This document shows positions 1 to 7,878 of a stretch of DNA of 16,062 nucleotides, piece by piece; the first letter of the stretch is position 1; the number at the start of each line of letters is the position of its first letter. The notes beneath the pieces are model-generated. The model saw only the letters and a program-made list of their open reading frames with translations, did no database searches and was not told the DNA's origin. Made by a program: the position numbers and the translations under genes. The DNA comes from CAZWKQ01 sp964634005. GTDB taxonomy: Bacteria; Bacteroidota; Bacteroidia; Bacteroidales; JACABE01. Location: positions 1-16,062 of the forward strand of contig CAZWKQ010000031.1 of NCBI GenBank assembly GCA_964634005.1, written 5' to 3'.

Positions 1-66
1 CATCGTGGCTTGACAGTGACGTGCTCCGAAATCTGCAACAAAAACATACCGCCAACCGTTATGTGC
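1..66 (+). repeat. attC-like site 0, right part only
   Basis: The window opens inside the loop of a site. The loop motif TTGACAGTGACGTGCTCC recurs in sites 3 and 9. The right arm ending CATACCGCC closely matches the right arm of site 8 (13156-13163). It is followed by spacer AACC and R' box GTTATGTGC (58-66). The crossover would lie between 58 and 59. The left arm is outside the window. Confidence 0.75.
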
Positions 67-152
67 AACCCTATGACCAACAAGAATATGAAGAAGCAAG
101 TTAAACCTTTAACCTTTTTTGCAGTCAAATCACTAAACGAAGAAAAAAAAAT

Positions 153-1352
153 ATGACAAATAGAATTACTTTAATTGCAACTTACATTTTATTAAGTGTA
201 AGTGCTTTCGGGCAGACAGTTATAAAAAAGGTAAAACCGAGTGATACAGATCCATTAATTACAACTTTTAATACAGACTCCAACTATGTTTATCTTAACA
301 TGTCTGTAGCATCAAAGAACATTTTAGTAGTGCATTTACCTGGAAGCTATGGCGAGCCTAAACGTGCGACACTTTTCGGTACATTAGCAGCTGACTTAGG
401 TTTTCATAGCATTGGACTTATGTATCCTAATATTCCAACAGTAGGAAGTATTTGCACAAGTTCATCAGACGCATATTGCTACGAAAATGTGCGAAGAGAA
501 ATTATAGAAGGTGTTGACTATTCCTCTAGTATAAGTATTGGAGCAAACGAATGTATTTTAAACCGAGTTAAAAAATTACTTATTTACCTTAACACTAATT
601 TCCCTGCAGAAAACTGGGGACAATATTTAGACTTCAATAACGATATAATTTACAGTAAGGTAATTTTTTCCGGACACTCACAAGGTGGTGGACACGCTGC
701 ATTAATTGGCAAATATCATCCGATAAAAAGAGCTGTTTGCTTTTCCTCTCCCAAAGATTGGAGTAATTATTTTAATAGTCCTCCTTTATGGCTTTCACCT
801 TCTGGCTGGCTGACATCTCCTTCTAATATATATTGTTTTAATCACACACTTGATGAACATACAAGACAATTAGAAATTTGGGACAGTTTGGGAATTGATA
901 CTTATGGAATACCTGTTAATATAGACATTAATACAGTGCCATACAGTAATACAAGACAGCTAACAACATCTTACAATGTTCCAAACGGTGACGACCACGC
1001 TTGCACCATCCAAGACAATAAAACACCAAAAATTTCAAATGTTCCTGTATTTATTCCAGTATGGACTTATATGCTTACTGACAATTTAGTAACTGGACTA
1101 TCAGACGATTTATTTGAGCAAAACAATAAGTTAATCTTAACTCCAAATCCGACAAACAACATTATCAACTTAGAATTACCAGAAGGACATTACCAAATTT
1201 CAATTTATGACCAAACTGGAAAAAAAGTGTTAGAACAAAAAACAGCAACAAGTAAAACACAACTTGACTTGACATACTTAAACTCAGGACTTTACTTTAT
1301 TCAAGCACATACCGACAAAAAAACATTTACAGGAAAAGTAGTTAAACAATGA
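153..1352 (+). CDS. Secreted alpha/beta-hydrolase-like protein with T9SS C-terminal sorting domain
   Basis: The 399-residue protein begins with a signal peptide (positively charged N-terminus, hydrophobic ILLSVSAFG, likely cleavage near residue 20). The middle resembles the BPSS1187-like alpha/beta hydrolase group: a nucleophile elbow GHSQGG puts the likely catalytic Ser at 176, and His282 in GDDHA is a candidate catalytic His. From about residue 326 there is a type A T9SS sorting domain, with TPNP at 330-333, ISIYDQTGKKV, and a LNSGLYFI...GKVVKQ ending. It should be exported to the periplasm and passed through the type IX machinery to the surface or medium. The substrate is unknown. It is the only gene of cassette C1, with a leader of 94 bases and its stop 14 bases before site 1. 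Secretion class is secure from sequence; the enzymatic activity is family inference. Confidence 0.8.
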   Translation: MTNRITLIATYILLSVSAFGQTVIKKVKPSDTDPLITTFNTDSNYVYLNMSVASKNILVVHLPGSYGEPKRATLFGTLAADLGFHSIGLMYPNIPTVGSICTSSSDAYCYENVRREIIEGVDYSSSISIGANECILNRVKKLLIYLNTNFPAENWGQYLDFNNDIIYSKVIFSGHSQGGGHAALIGKYHPIKRAVCFSSPKDWSNYFNSPPLWLSPSGWLTSPSNIYCFNHTLDEHTRQLEIWDSLGIDTYGIPVNIDINTVPYSNTRQLTTSYNVPNGDDHACTIQDNKTPKISNVPVFIPVWTYMLTDNLVTGLSDDLFEQNNKLILTPNPTNNIINLELPEGHYQISIYDQTGKKVLEQKTATSKTQLDLTYLNSGLYFIQAHTDKKTFTGKVVKQ

Positions 1353-1366
1353 CGCTAAGAAGGGCA

Positions 1367-1503
1367 GCACATAACAGCACCTACCCAAAAGGCGGGGTTT
1401 TGTGCTCCAAAGACAGTTTTGTGGTTAATCAAACATTAGTTTTTCAAATCAAGTTTTGTGGTAAAAGTCCCGCCCTTCGGGTAGCTGCAAACCGTTAGTG
1501 GCA
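1367..1503 (+). repeat. attC-like site 1 (closes C1)
   Basis: R'' is GCACATAAC (1367-1375) and R' is GTTAGTGGC (1494-1502). The left arm GCACCTACCCAAAAGGCGGG pairs with the right arm ending CGGGTAGCTGC. The spacers next to the core boxes are A on the left and AAACC on the right. The loop contains repeats of the GTTTTGTGCTCC...GTGGT type shared with site 7. Confidence 0.8.
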
Positions 1504-1506
1504 ATG

Positions 1507-1926
1507 CTATGGACACGTACATACACCATTTTCATTCCATTTACCACAGCACAGCTTATTTTTATCTTTGTGCCTTGTATCAAAGTCGGGCCTAAAACGC
1601 TGCATATATGATAAAAACATTGCATTACATAATATATGCCCTGTGTGTGGCAATCCGCTTTCAGGGTCAATGTCTTCCCCTCGCATATATGCCGTCAGAT
1701 GTCTCATCATACTTTCAAAGATTTCAGTCGTTTTAAGCCCTTTCTTCCAATTGTTATCAGCGTACTTCTTTGCTCCAAATTCCAAGACTTTAACCATATC
1801 TTCTAAGGCATCAAAGTCAACAAGCGACCATCGCAATTTACCACCGTTGTACCTCAAAGCACTGCCACTAACATCGGTTTTGTGCAATGCCGATTTTTGT
1901 TCTTTAATTAAGTTTTGTTCTTCCAT
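1507..1926 (-). CDS. DUF5664-family protein, dATP/dGTP diphosphohydrolase N-terminal-like
   Basis: A 139-residue protein starting at the ATG at 1926-1924; the reading frame extends upstream only to a TTG at 1944. The core RYNGGKLRW (25-33), DALEDMVKVLEFGAKKYADN and SMMRHLTAYMRGEDIDPESG...HTGHILCNAMFL matches the DUF5664 family, which is annotated as dATP/dGTP diphosphohydrolase N-terminal and is common in phages. The conserved acidic and His residues resemble all-alpha NTP pyrophosphatases of the MazG kind. The tail has four Cys (CCGKWNENGVCTC). This is the only gene opposite to the array. Residues 1-21 are encoded inside attC-like site 2, with V19-S20-G21 formed by the R'' box. The gene fills nearly all of C2, its stop lying 12 bases inside the cassette edge. 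Possible roles are nucleotide-pool control, as phage cargo or as dNTP depletion. The activity is inferred. Confidence 0.72.
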   Translation of the reverse strand: MEEQNLIKEQKSALHKTDVSGSALRYNGGKLRWSLVDFDALEDMVKVLEFGAKKYADNNWKKGLKTTEIFESMMRHLTAYMRGEDIDPESGLPHTGHILCNAMFLSYMQRFRPDFDTRHKDKNKLCCGKWNENGVCTCP

Positions 1927-1999
1927 TTTACTTTTATTTTTCAATTAAACTTTCGTGCAGTTTATTCGGCACTGCACAAAGCCAAGTAACGTTACCGGC
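1864..1999 (+). repeat. attC-like site 2 (closes C2, overlaps start of the inverted gene)
   Basis: R'' is GCCACTAAC (1864-1872) and R' is GTTACCGGC (1991-1999). The left arm CGGTTTTGTGCAATGCCGA pairs with the right arm TCGGCACTGCACAAAGCC. The spacer after the left AAC is A, and the right spacer before GTT is GTAAC. The cassette edge complementarity is long: 12 of 13 bases between the C2 start at 1495 and the end of C2 at 1860-1872. Confidence 0.75.
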
Positions 2000-2060
2000 A
2001 AGCGTAAGAAAGCGACATAAACAAGATTTTCGAGCTAAAAGAATCAAAAAATCCTTTTAT

Positions 2061-2095
2061 TTTGCTTGAAATTTCAAAATAAAGCCTACCTTTGC
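2061..2095 (+). promoter_or_regulatory. Bacteroidota-type promoter of the AbiL-like operon
   Basis: TACCTTTGC (2087-2095) fits the Bacteroidota -7 element TAnnTTTG. An upstream TTTG (2061-2064) lies 22 bases away, or CTTG (2065-2068) 18 bases away, against a usual spacing of about 19-21. A perfect 12-base palindrome TTGAAATTTCAA (2066-2077) sits between the elements and could be an operator. The ATG follows 28 bases downstream. This is the clearest promoter in the window. Confidence 0.6.
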
Positions 2096-2123
2096 AGTCA
2101 TTTAATCAAAAACAAAAAGAAAG

Positions 2124-3458
2124 ATGCTTCTGCAATTTTCAATTAAAAACTTTAGAACATTTAAGGACAAAGCGACCTTGAGCCTTATTGCTTCCAACTA
2201 CGATAAAGACACCAGAGAGCACGAAAACATTGTAATAAATGACAGCTCTGGACTAAGACTCCTCAAAAGTGCAGTTATTTATGGTGCAAATGCGAGTGGC
2301 AAAAGCAAGTTGCTTGACGCATTTGCATTTATGCGATATTTCGTAATTAATAGTTCAAAGGAAAGCCAAAAAGGTGAGACTATTGAAGTTGAGCCTTTTA
2401 AACTAAGCACACAGACAGAAAACGAACCATCTGAATTTGAAATCATTTTTGTTCACAAAAATGTGCTTTATCGGTATGGCTTTGAAGCGACAACTGAAAG
2501 GATTGTATCTGAGTGGCTTTATCACAAACCAAAAACAAAAGAAGTTGAACTTTTTTATAGAGAAGGAAGCACCTTCAATACTCACGAACGAAGTTTTACC
2601 AAAGGCAATACTGTTGTCAAGGAAGGTTTAGTTCGAGACAATGCTTTATTAATTTCAGTAGCCGCTCAATTCAATGAGAAGACTGCAATCAATGTTTTAG
2701 ATTGGTTCAAAAGACTTAAAACCTTGTCAGGATTAAAAGAATCAGGCTACCAAGGTTTTACCATGGGTAAAACCGAAGACCCTAAGCACAAAGTGAAAAT
2801 TCTTGAACTATTGAAAGCCGCTGATTTAGGAATTCAAGACATCGAACTACAAAAACTTGACATTGAAAGTCTTCCCAAGGGAATGCCAAAAGAACTCAAG
2901 GAGAAGTTAATTAGAGAAGTGCGAGAAGAAAAAAAAGAATTTGTGTCTGACGTATTGACTAAGCATAAAAAATATAACGAAGAATTAAAATCAGTAGGAA
3001 GTGTTAGCTTTTCATTAGAAGATGATGAATCGTCTGGAACAAGAAAGTTTTTCGCTCTTACAGGTCCTATTCTCGATGTTATTGAAAATGGTTATACTCT
3101 AGTAGTTGATGAGTTAGACTCAAAACTTCATCCGAATTTGGTTTGTAAAATTGTTTCGCTTTTTAACTCTAAAGAGTTTAACAAGAAGAACGCACAATTG
3201 ATTTTCAATACACACGACACAAACTTATTAAGTTCAGGTTTATTCAGAAGAGACCAAATTTGGTTTACAAACAAAAATAAATACGGAGAAGCAATGCTTT
3301 ATTCCTTAGCTGACTTTAAATCAGATGAAGTTAGAAAAAATGACCCTTTTGAAGATAATTATATTAAGGGTAAATATGGTGCCGTTCCTTTCCTTGGCTT
3401 TTTTGATAACCTAAAATTTTTCTTGACAGAAAATGAAAATGAAGGACAAAAAAGCTGA
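2124..3458 (+). CDS. AAA family ATPase, AbiLi-like (first gene of a RloB pair)
   Basis: A 444-residue ABC/SMC-like ATPase. The N-terminal strand LLQFSIKNFRTFKDKATLSL leads to Walker A GANASGKS (54-61). A central coiled or insertion region (about 215-290) is rich in Lys/Glu. A signature-like SSGTRKF precedes Walker B TLVVDELD (D329, E330), and the H-loop is NTHD (H364). This layout is the AAA_15/AAA_21 group seen in OLD, RloA, AbiLi and the PARIS ATPase AriA. The next gene overlaps by 26 bases and is RloB, the partner known from AbiL-type abortive infection. Expected role: phage-sensing ATPase that controls the RloB effector in the cytoplasm. It is the first gene of C3 and has its own promoter. 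Confidence 0.82.
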   Translation: MLLQFSIKNFRTFKDKATLSLIASNYDKDTREHENIVINDSSGLRLLKSAVIYGANASGKSKLLDAFAFMRYFVINSSKESQKGETIEVEPFKLSTQTENEPSEFEIIFVHKNVLYRYGFEATTERIVSEWLYHKPKTKEVELFYREGSTFNTHERSFTKGNTVVKEGLVRDNALLISVAAQFNEKTAINVLDWFKRLKTLSGLKESGYQGFTMGKTEDPKHKVKILELLKAADLGIQDIELQKLDIESLPKGMPKELKEKLIREVREEKKEFVSDVLTKHKKYNEELKSVGSVSFSLEDDESSGTRKFFALTGPILDVIENGYTLVVDELDSKLHPNLVCKIVSLFNSKEFNKKNAQLIFNTHDTNLLSSGLFRRDQIWFTNKNKYGEAMLYSLADFKSDEVRKNDPFEDNYIKGKYGAVPFLGFFDNLKFFLTENENEGQKS

Positions 3459-4140
3459 ACAAAAAGCAGCTAAGCAAAAGCATCTTGAACTTTTAAAGGC
3501 TCAAAGGAGAAAAGCACCTAGCCTTGAAAGACCTGTTGCAGTATTAACAGAAAAACCCTCTATACTTATTGTTTGTGAAGGAGAAAATACCGAACCTTCT
3601 TATTTTAATCAATTCAGAATTACCTCTGCAAAAGTCAAATCAGTTGGTGAAGGATATAATACAGTTTCGTTGGTAAATAGAGCTCTCACTTTAGCTCAAC
3701 AAGGAAACTACGACCAAGTTTGGTGTGTGTTTGACAAAGACGATTTTAACGACAATGATTTCAACTCAGCAATTCAAATAGCATTAGCTAACAACTTTGG
3801 CGTAGCTTATTCTAATCAATCATTTGAATATTGGCTGATATTACACTTTAATGACCATCAAGGTGGTGGAATGCATAGAGACAGCTACAACGATAAAATC
3901 AACGAACACCTTAAACCATTCAAAGTAACATATGACGGCAATGGGACAAAATTAATAGAAGATGATTTTTTTGAATTACTTGACGGCATAGACGACAAAA
4001 CGAAAAAGAAAAGAGTTGAACTTGCAATAGATAGAGCAGAGAGAAATTACAATAAATTTGACCATTCAAATCCAGCGAAAGAAGAATCATCAACAACCGT
4101 GTTCAGACTAGTTAGAGAACTTCTAAAATATGTGCAATGA
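3433..4140 (+). CDS. RloB family protein, probable TOPRIM-like effector (AbiLii-like)
   Basis: 235 residues. A Lys-rich N-terminus (1-35) is followed by PSILIVCEGENTEPSYF with E49-G50 and E54, then VWCVFDKDDF with D101 and D103, then the RloB hallmark NQSFEYWLILHF (about 136-147). The EG...DxD spacing resembles a TOPRIM nuclease fold, which would make it the effector of the preceding ATPase. The start could be the ATG at 3433 or 3439; both lie within the last codons of the ATPase gene, so translation is probably coupled. The stop at 4140 is 10 bases before the R'' box of site 3. Family assignment is strong; nuclease activity is inference from the motif. Confidence 0.82.
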   Translation: MKMKDKKAEQKAAKQKHLELLKAQRRKAPSLERPVAVLTEKPSILIVCEGENTEPSYFNQFRITSAKVKSVGEGYNTVSLVNRALTLAQQGNYDQVWCVFDKDDFNDNDFNSAIQIALANNFGVAYSNQSFEYWLILHFNDHQGGGMHRDSYNDKINEHLKPFKVTYDGNGTKLIEDDFFELLDGIDDKTKKKRVELAIDRAERNYNKFDHSNPAKEESSTTVFRLVRELLKYVQ

Positions 4141-4150
4141 CAGAACGCCA

Positions 4151-4286
4151 GCCGGTAACAGCCGTTTGCCGCAATGGGGGCTGACGTGGTTAAATCAAGT
4201 GCAGTGCTTCTATCAACATTTGTGCTTGGTTGACAGTGACGTGCTCCTAAATCCCCCACTGCGGCAAGCGGCAAAACGTTAGCGTT
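4151..4286 (+). repeat. attC-like site 3 (closes C3)
   Basis: R'' is GCCGGTAAC (4151-4159) and R' is GTTAGCGTT (4278-4286). The left arm GCCGTTTGCCGCAATGGGGG pairs with the right arm CCCCCACTGCGGCAAGCGGC. The spacers are A and AAAAC. The loop TGACGTGGTTAAATCAAG is nearly identical to those of sites 9 and 10. Confidence 0.85.
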
Positions 4287-4313
4287 TATTGAAAAACGAA
4301 TTATAGATTGATA

Positions 4314-4844
4314 ATGAAAATATTAATTGCATATTCCACAAACACAGGTAATACCGAAAAAATTGCAAAAGCGATAAGCGAAATTTGTCCGTTTGATTAC
4401 GATTTAAGAAAAATTATGGACAATTCAGATGTTAATATGTCTGAATATGAATTATTTATTGTCGGATATTGGGTTCAAAACAGTAAAGCCAATAATGATA
4501 CAGTTGATTTTATCAAACAGATTAAAAATAAAAATGTTGTATTGTTTGGTACAACAGGAACAGACCCAAATCACCCGTATATAAAAAGTGTTATAACGAA
4601 AACCGAAAATGAATTTGATAAATCAAATAACATTTTAGGACACTTTATTTGTCAGGGCGAAATTGCTAAATCGGTAATTGATAATTTTGAATTTTTGGTA
4701 AATTCGCAACCGGAAAACAAAATGCTTTCGGCTTTATTGAATATTTTTAAAGAACAATATCCAATTTCAATCGGACATCCAAATGAAATTGATTTGAATA
4801 ACGCAAAAAATTATTTTAAAGATATCTTTAATTCACTAAAATGA
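4314..4844 (+). CDS. Flavodoxin family protein
   Basis: 176 residues starting at the ATG at 4314; the frame opens two codons earlier at a TTG, but the strand MKILIAYSTNTGNTEKIA fits a flavodoxin N-terminus directly. STNTGNTEK (about 8-16) is the FMN phosphate-binding loop. LFIVGYWVQNSKAN and VVLFGTTGTDPN are the later FMN-contacting loops. The length is typical of a single-domain flavodoxin, with a somewhat long C-terminal tail. It would carry electrons in the cytoplasm, and the partner is not evident. Its stop overlaps the start of the next gene (ATGA), so the two are co-translated. No defence link is visible. Confidence 0.8.
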   Translation: MKILIAYSTNTGNTEKIAKAISEICPFDYDLRKIMDNSDVNMSEYELFIVGYWVQNSKANNDTVDFIKQIKNKNVVLFGTTGTDPNHPYIKSVITKTENEFDKSNNILGHFICQGEIAKSVIDNFEFLVNSQPENKMLSALLNIFKEQYPISIGHPNEIDLNNAKNYFKDIFNSLK

Positions 4845-5725
4845 AAACAATTATAATTACAGGTGCAAACAGTGGAATTGGTTACGAAACTGCAAAATAT
4901 CTTGCTTTGAAAGGAAACTATATAATTGCCGCTTCACGTAAGAAAGACGAAACGTTAAAAATAATTGACAACTTAAAATTACAATGTAAAAAAGAAAATT
5001 CAAAAGGAACAGTAAAATTTTATCATTTGGATTTGAACGATTTGAATTCTGTTAAATCGTTTGCCGAGCAAATAATTTCTGAATATACAACAATTGATAT
5101 ACTTATTTGTAATGCAGGAATTATGAATTCGCCATTTAAAATAACAACAGACGGTTACGAACAACAATTTCAAACAAATTTTTTAAGCCATTTCTATTTG
5201 ACACATTTATTGATAGATAAAATAATCAAATCAGGTAATCCAAAAATCATAAATGTTTGTTCGGCGTCGGCAGAAAAGGGCACAATAAACAGTATTGATG
5301 AACTCGAAAAAATCAGTAGAATATCGGAACAGGAATATGATGCAATGAAATCGTATAGGGAAGCAAAATTAGCACAACAAATTAGTGTTTTGCAATTTGC
5401 TCGAATGCCCGAATACAAAAAAATAAAATTTTCAGTAATACACCCTGGGATTGTAAATACCAATTTATTTTATCGCAATTCGGGTCTTTTGTATAAAATA
5501 GCAATGTTACCTTTTGTTTATTTGGGATATGCTTGCGGCTTTTTCAAAACCCCAAAGCAAGGTGCCAAAACAACTATCTTTTTATCGGAAAATGACGATT
5601 ATGAAAGTGGATTTTATTGGAATAATACAAAAAAACTTACACCAAATCCGATTTCTAACGATAAAAATTATGCTAAACAATTGTATGAATGGACATTGAA
5701 TAAAATAAAAAACGCTAACATATAA
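4841..5725 (+). CDS. Short-chain dehydrogenase/reductase (SDR) family oxidoreductase
   Basis: 294 residues with all the classical SDR marks: cofactor loop TGANSGIG (7-14), acidic DLNDL after strand 3, CNAGI (N91-A92-G93), Ser141/Ser143 region after strand 5, and the YxxxK pair Y172/K176. HPGIVNTNL follows in the place of the PG motif. SRKKDE after strand 2 suggests NADP preference. The closest general type is the retinol dehydrogenase/WWOX-like branch, based on NFLSHFYLTHLL and the long C-terminus. The substrate is unknown. It is translationally coupled to the flavodoxin gene. The last codons (NANI, stop) lie inside site 4, so the recombination site supplies the C-terminus. Confidence 0.85.
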   Translation: MKTIIITGANSGIGYETAKYLALKGNYIIAASRKKDETLKIIDNLKLQCKKENSKGTVKFYHLDLNDLNSVKSFAEQIISEYTTIDILICNAGIMNSPFKITTDGYEQQFQTNFLSHFYLTHLLIDKIIKSGNPKIINVCSASAEKGTINSIDELEKISRISEQEYDAMKSYREAKLAQQISVLQFARMPEYKKIKFSVIHPGIVNTNLFYRNSGLLYKIAMLPFVYLGYACGFFKTPKQGAKTTIFLSENDDYESGFYWNNTKKLTPNPISNDKNYAKQLYEWTLNKIKNANI

Positions 5726-5851
5726 TATGCGATAATTGCGGGCTTTTGTGGTAGATTGAAACATCGTGCAAAAAAGAACTTTTTTTGCAACTTTAAAACG
5801 ATAGTGCCTTGAAATCCCGCAACATACGCATATTATTTTTCGTTAGCTGCC
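5711..5851 (+). repeat. attC-like site 4 (closes C4)
   Basis: R'' is AACGCTAAC (5711-5719) and R' is GTTAGCTGCC (5842-5851). The left arm ATAATATGCG...TTGCGGG pairs with the right arm CCCGCAA...CGCATATTAT. The right spacer is TTTTC. The loop is unlike the others and ends in a strong A/T hairpin. Confidence 0.78.
5767..5789. repeat. Hairpin in loop of site 4
   Basis: TGCAAAAAA (5767-5775), loop GAAC, TTTTTTTGCA (5780-5789). The stem is about nine base pairs. It forms the tip of the attC-like structure and might also act as a weak terminator, though no GC-rich stem precedes the T run. Confidence 0.55.
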
Positions 5852-5889
5852 ATTTTAAATAATCTACCTACCGTAAAAATTGAATCAAA

Positions 5890-7713
5890 ATGAAACTAAT
5901 CGAATTATCTGTTACAAATTATAGGTCAATAAAGCATATTGACAGTTTTAAAGTGACTTCTTTCCAATCACTTATCGGAGAAAATAATACAGGAAAATCA
6001 AATATACTTTCAGCTATTGAAGTTTTTTTATCTGCAGGTGCAGGAGGAACAAAAACAGAAGATTTTAACGACAAAGCACAAACAATAATTATTAAATCAA
6101 AATTCAAAGTAAATACACCACACCTAAAGAAAATATGGAAACCATATTTAATAAATGATGAATTAATTCTCGAAAAGCATCTATGGATTGAAATTGATAC
6201 CAAAACAGAGAAGGAATCAATTAAAAATGAATTTCATGGATATCAAGCAGAACCAAGAGAATGGTATCTTTCCGAAAGAAAGATTAAAGAACAAAAGGGT
6301 GAAAGACCAAAATGGAAAGAAATTGTTGAAGAAAATGGGTTGCCAGATTATTTTTTAGAGAATGGTAATTGCAATGCGACAATTTATAGAAAAGCGTTAA
6401 CAAGATTTATTAGTGAAAATGAAATTGAATATGATGCACCTGATTTAAGTTCAACACAAGCTTTAGGCTTGGCTAGTAATGTAATAGCAAGTTTGCCAAA
6501 GTATTATTTACTTAAAGCAATAACTGATTATTCAGATGAAATTGATAAACGGTCTAGTAATACGACATTTAGAAGGTTAATGGCGGACTTATCAGATAGA
6601 ATCTTAAAACTTGACCCTGAATATCAAAAAATAGAAAAAGCTCTTACCACTATTGAAGAACTATTAAATGACAAGAAGACTCAAAAAGTTGATGCAGAAA
6701 ATCGCCTTCCAAGCATTGGCATAATTGAAGATAGAATTAAACAACTAATTGTAAAATTGATGCCCTCTGTAAAAAAAGTTTCACTAAAGGTTCTGACCGA
6801 TGATGTTAAAACTATATTTTCAAAAGGCGTTGAATTGACAATTGATGATGGAATAGAAACTGATGTACTTCTTAAAGGACACGGATTGCAGAGATGTATT
6901 GTTTTTACTCTTATACAAACATTGATATTGAATGAACGTAACGAGTTAATAAATACTGACCCTTCAAAGATTGAGGATAATCCAATTCTGTTAGCAATTG
7001 AAGAACCAGAATTATACATTCATCCTCAACTTGGCAAACTTTTTTATGATGTTCTAAATGAATTCAGTAAAACACAACAAGTTATTTATACCACACATTC
7101 TCCTCGCTTTATTGATGTTTATGAAAGTGAAAACATTGCTTTAGTTTCAAAGACTATTTCGGAAGGAACTAAAATTAGAAACTGTGATACTACAGCGTTT
7201 AATGGATTGACAGATAGAAAAATATTTCAAGGACTTACACAACTTAATTCAGATGTAAACGAATTATTTTTTGCAAAAAATGTAATTGTGACTGAAGGTC
7301 CAGAAGATAAAATCGCAATAATTGAAACTTGTAAAAAATTGAATAAAATTAAGGTTAGAACCGAGGAGATTGATATAACAATTGTTGTCGCAAATGGTAA
7401 AGGTAATATACCTTTCTTTGTAAGGGTTCTAAATGCATTTGATATAAAATATGTGGTTTTACATGATACAGACATAAGACCTGGAATGCACCAGGATGCA
7501 GAGAATACTGCCAGAAGTGATAATAAAAGAATTTCTGACGTTACAAAAGTCGGGAAACTCGTGACATTTCCAATAAAACTTGAAGATACTGTAGGTTCAA
7601 CACAACATTTTAAAGACCAATATTATACCATGACTTATTTTTCAAATCATAATAATATTAACACTAACTTAGAAGAAATAGTAACTAGTGTTTTGAACAA
7701 AATTTTTAATTAA
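5890..7713 (+). CDS. OLD family ATP-dependent endonuclease (AAA ATPase plus TOPRIM)
   Basis: 607 residues. The N-terminal ABC-type ATPase opens MKLIELSVTNYRSIKHI, with Walker A GENNTGKSN (30-38), Walker B ILLAIEEPELYIHPQ (E371, E372) and H-loop TTHSPRF (H403). The C-terminal TOPRIM domain has VTEGPEDK (E469) and VLHDTDIRPG (D526, D528), the metal-binding residues of OLD nucleases. OLD proteins cut or nick DNA and act against phages. The gene stands alone in C5. A GajB-like UvrD helicase does not follow, so it fits a class 1 OLD better than Gabija. A leader of 47 bases separates it from the cassette edge, and its stop is 8 bases before the R'' box of site 5. Confidence 0.88.
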   Translation: MKLIELSVTNYRSIKHIDSFKVTSFQSLIGENNTGKSNILSAIEVFLSAGAGGTKTEDFNDKAQTIIIKSKFKVNTPHLKKIWKPYLINDELILEKHLWIEIDTKTEKESIKNEFHGYQAEPREWYLSERKIKEQKGERPKWKEIVEENGLPDYFLENGNCNATIYRKALTRFISENEIEYDAPDLSSTQALGLASNVIASLPKYYLLKAITDYSDEIDKRSSNTTFRRLMADLSDRILKLDPEYQKIEKALTTIEELLNDKKTQKVDAENRLPSIGIIEDRIKQLIVKLMPSVKKVSLKVLTDDVKTIFSKGVELTIDDGIETDVLLKGHGLQRCIVFTLIQTLILNERNELINTDPSKIEDNPILLAIEEPELYIHPQLGKLFYDVLNEFSKTQQVIYTTHSPRFIDVYESENIALVSKTISEGTKIRNCDTTAFNGLTDRKIFQGLTQLNSDVNELFFAKNVIVTEGPEDKIAIIETCKKLNKIKVRTEEIDITIVVANGKGNIPFFVRVLNAFDIKYVVLHDTDIRPGMHQDAENTARSDNKRISDVTKVGKLVTFPIKLEDTVGSTQHFKDQYYTMTYFSNHNNINTNLEEIVTSVLNKIFN

Positions 7714-7721
7714 AAAAAAAC

Positions 7722-7858
7722 GGCAGCTAACATCGTGTATAGCCAATGGCGGGGGAAGTGCGAGTTTGGAACATTCTACCCCGCATCAGCGTTCGTCTCG
7801 GCGGATACGGACGCAGCCCGCAAACCGCCACTGGCCATACACTCGGCCGTTACCTGCC
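7722..7858 (+). repeat. attC-like site 5 (closes C5)
   Basis: R'' is GGCAGCTAAC (7722-7731) and R' is GTTACCTGCC (7849-7858). The left arm GTGTATAGCCAATGGCGG pairs with the right arm CCGCCACTGGCCATACAC. The loop contains GCGTTCGTCTCGG, shared with site 6. The site is clearly GC-richer than the flanking coding DNA. Confidence 0.8.
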
Positions 7859-7878
7859 ATTTTAAAATAACACACAAA

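Noticed and set aside
1367..1503. Sites as ordinary rho-independent terminators
   Set aside because: The arms are more than 60 bases apart, no T run follows the stem, and the AAC/GTT boxes with matching cassette edges are better explained by recombination.
1568..1948. Plus-strand frame over the DUF5664 gene, in array direction
   Set aside because: It has no recognisable domain. The minus-strand protein matches a known family over its length, so the plus frame is its shadow.
2124..4140. PARIS system (AriA/AriB)
   Set aside because: The ATPase is of similar type, but the second gene matches RloB motifs (CEGENTEPSYF, FEYWLILHF) rather than DUF4435.
4047..4274. Minus-strand reading frame that resembles one at 13999-14298 (shared MPLAAVGD...STALDLTTSAPI)
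   Set aside because: The similarity comes from the shared site 3/site 9 DNA, not from a gene. Both frames cross the recombination site and run antisense to real genes.
7735..7878. N-terminal extension of the VWA protein
   Set aside because: The extension is translated site 5 sequence. The ATG at 7879 begins directly at the VWA domain and is preceded by an A-rich leader like the other cassettes.
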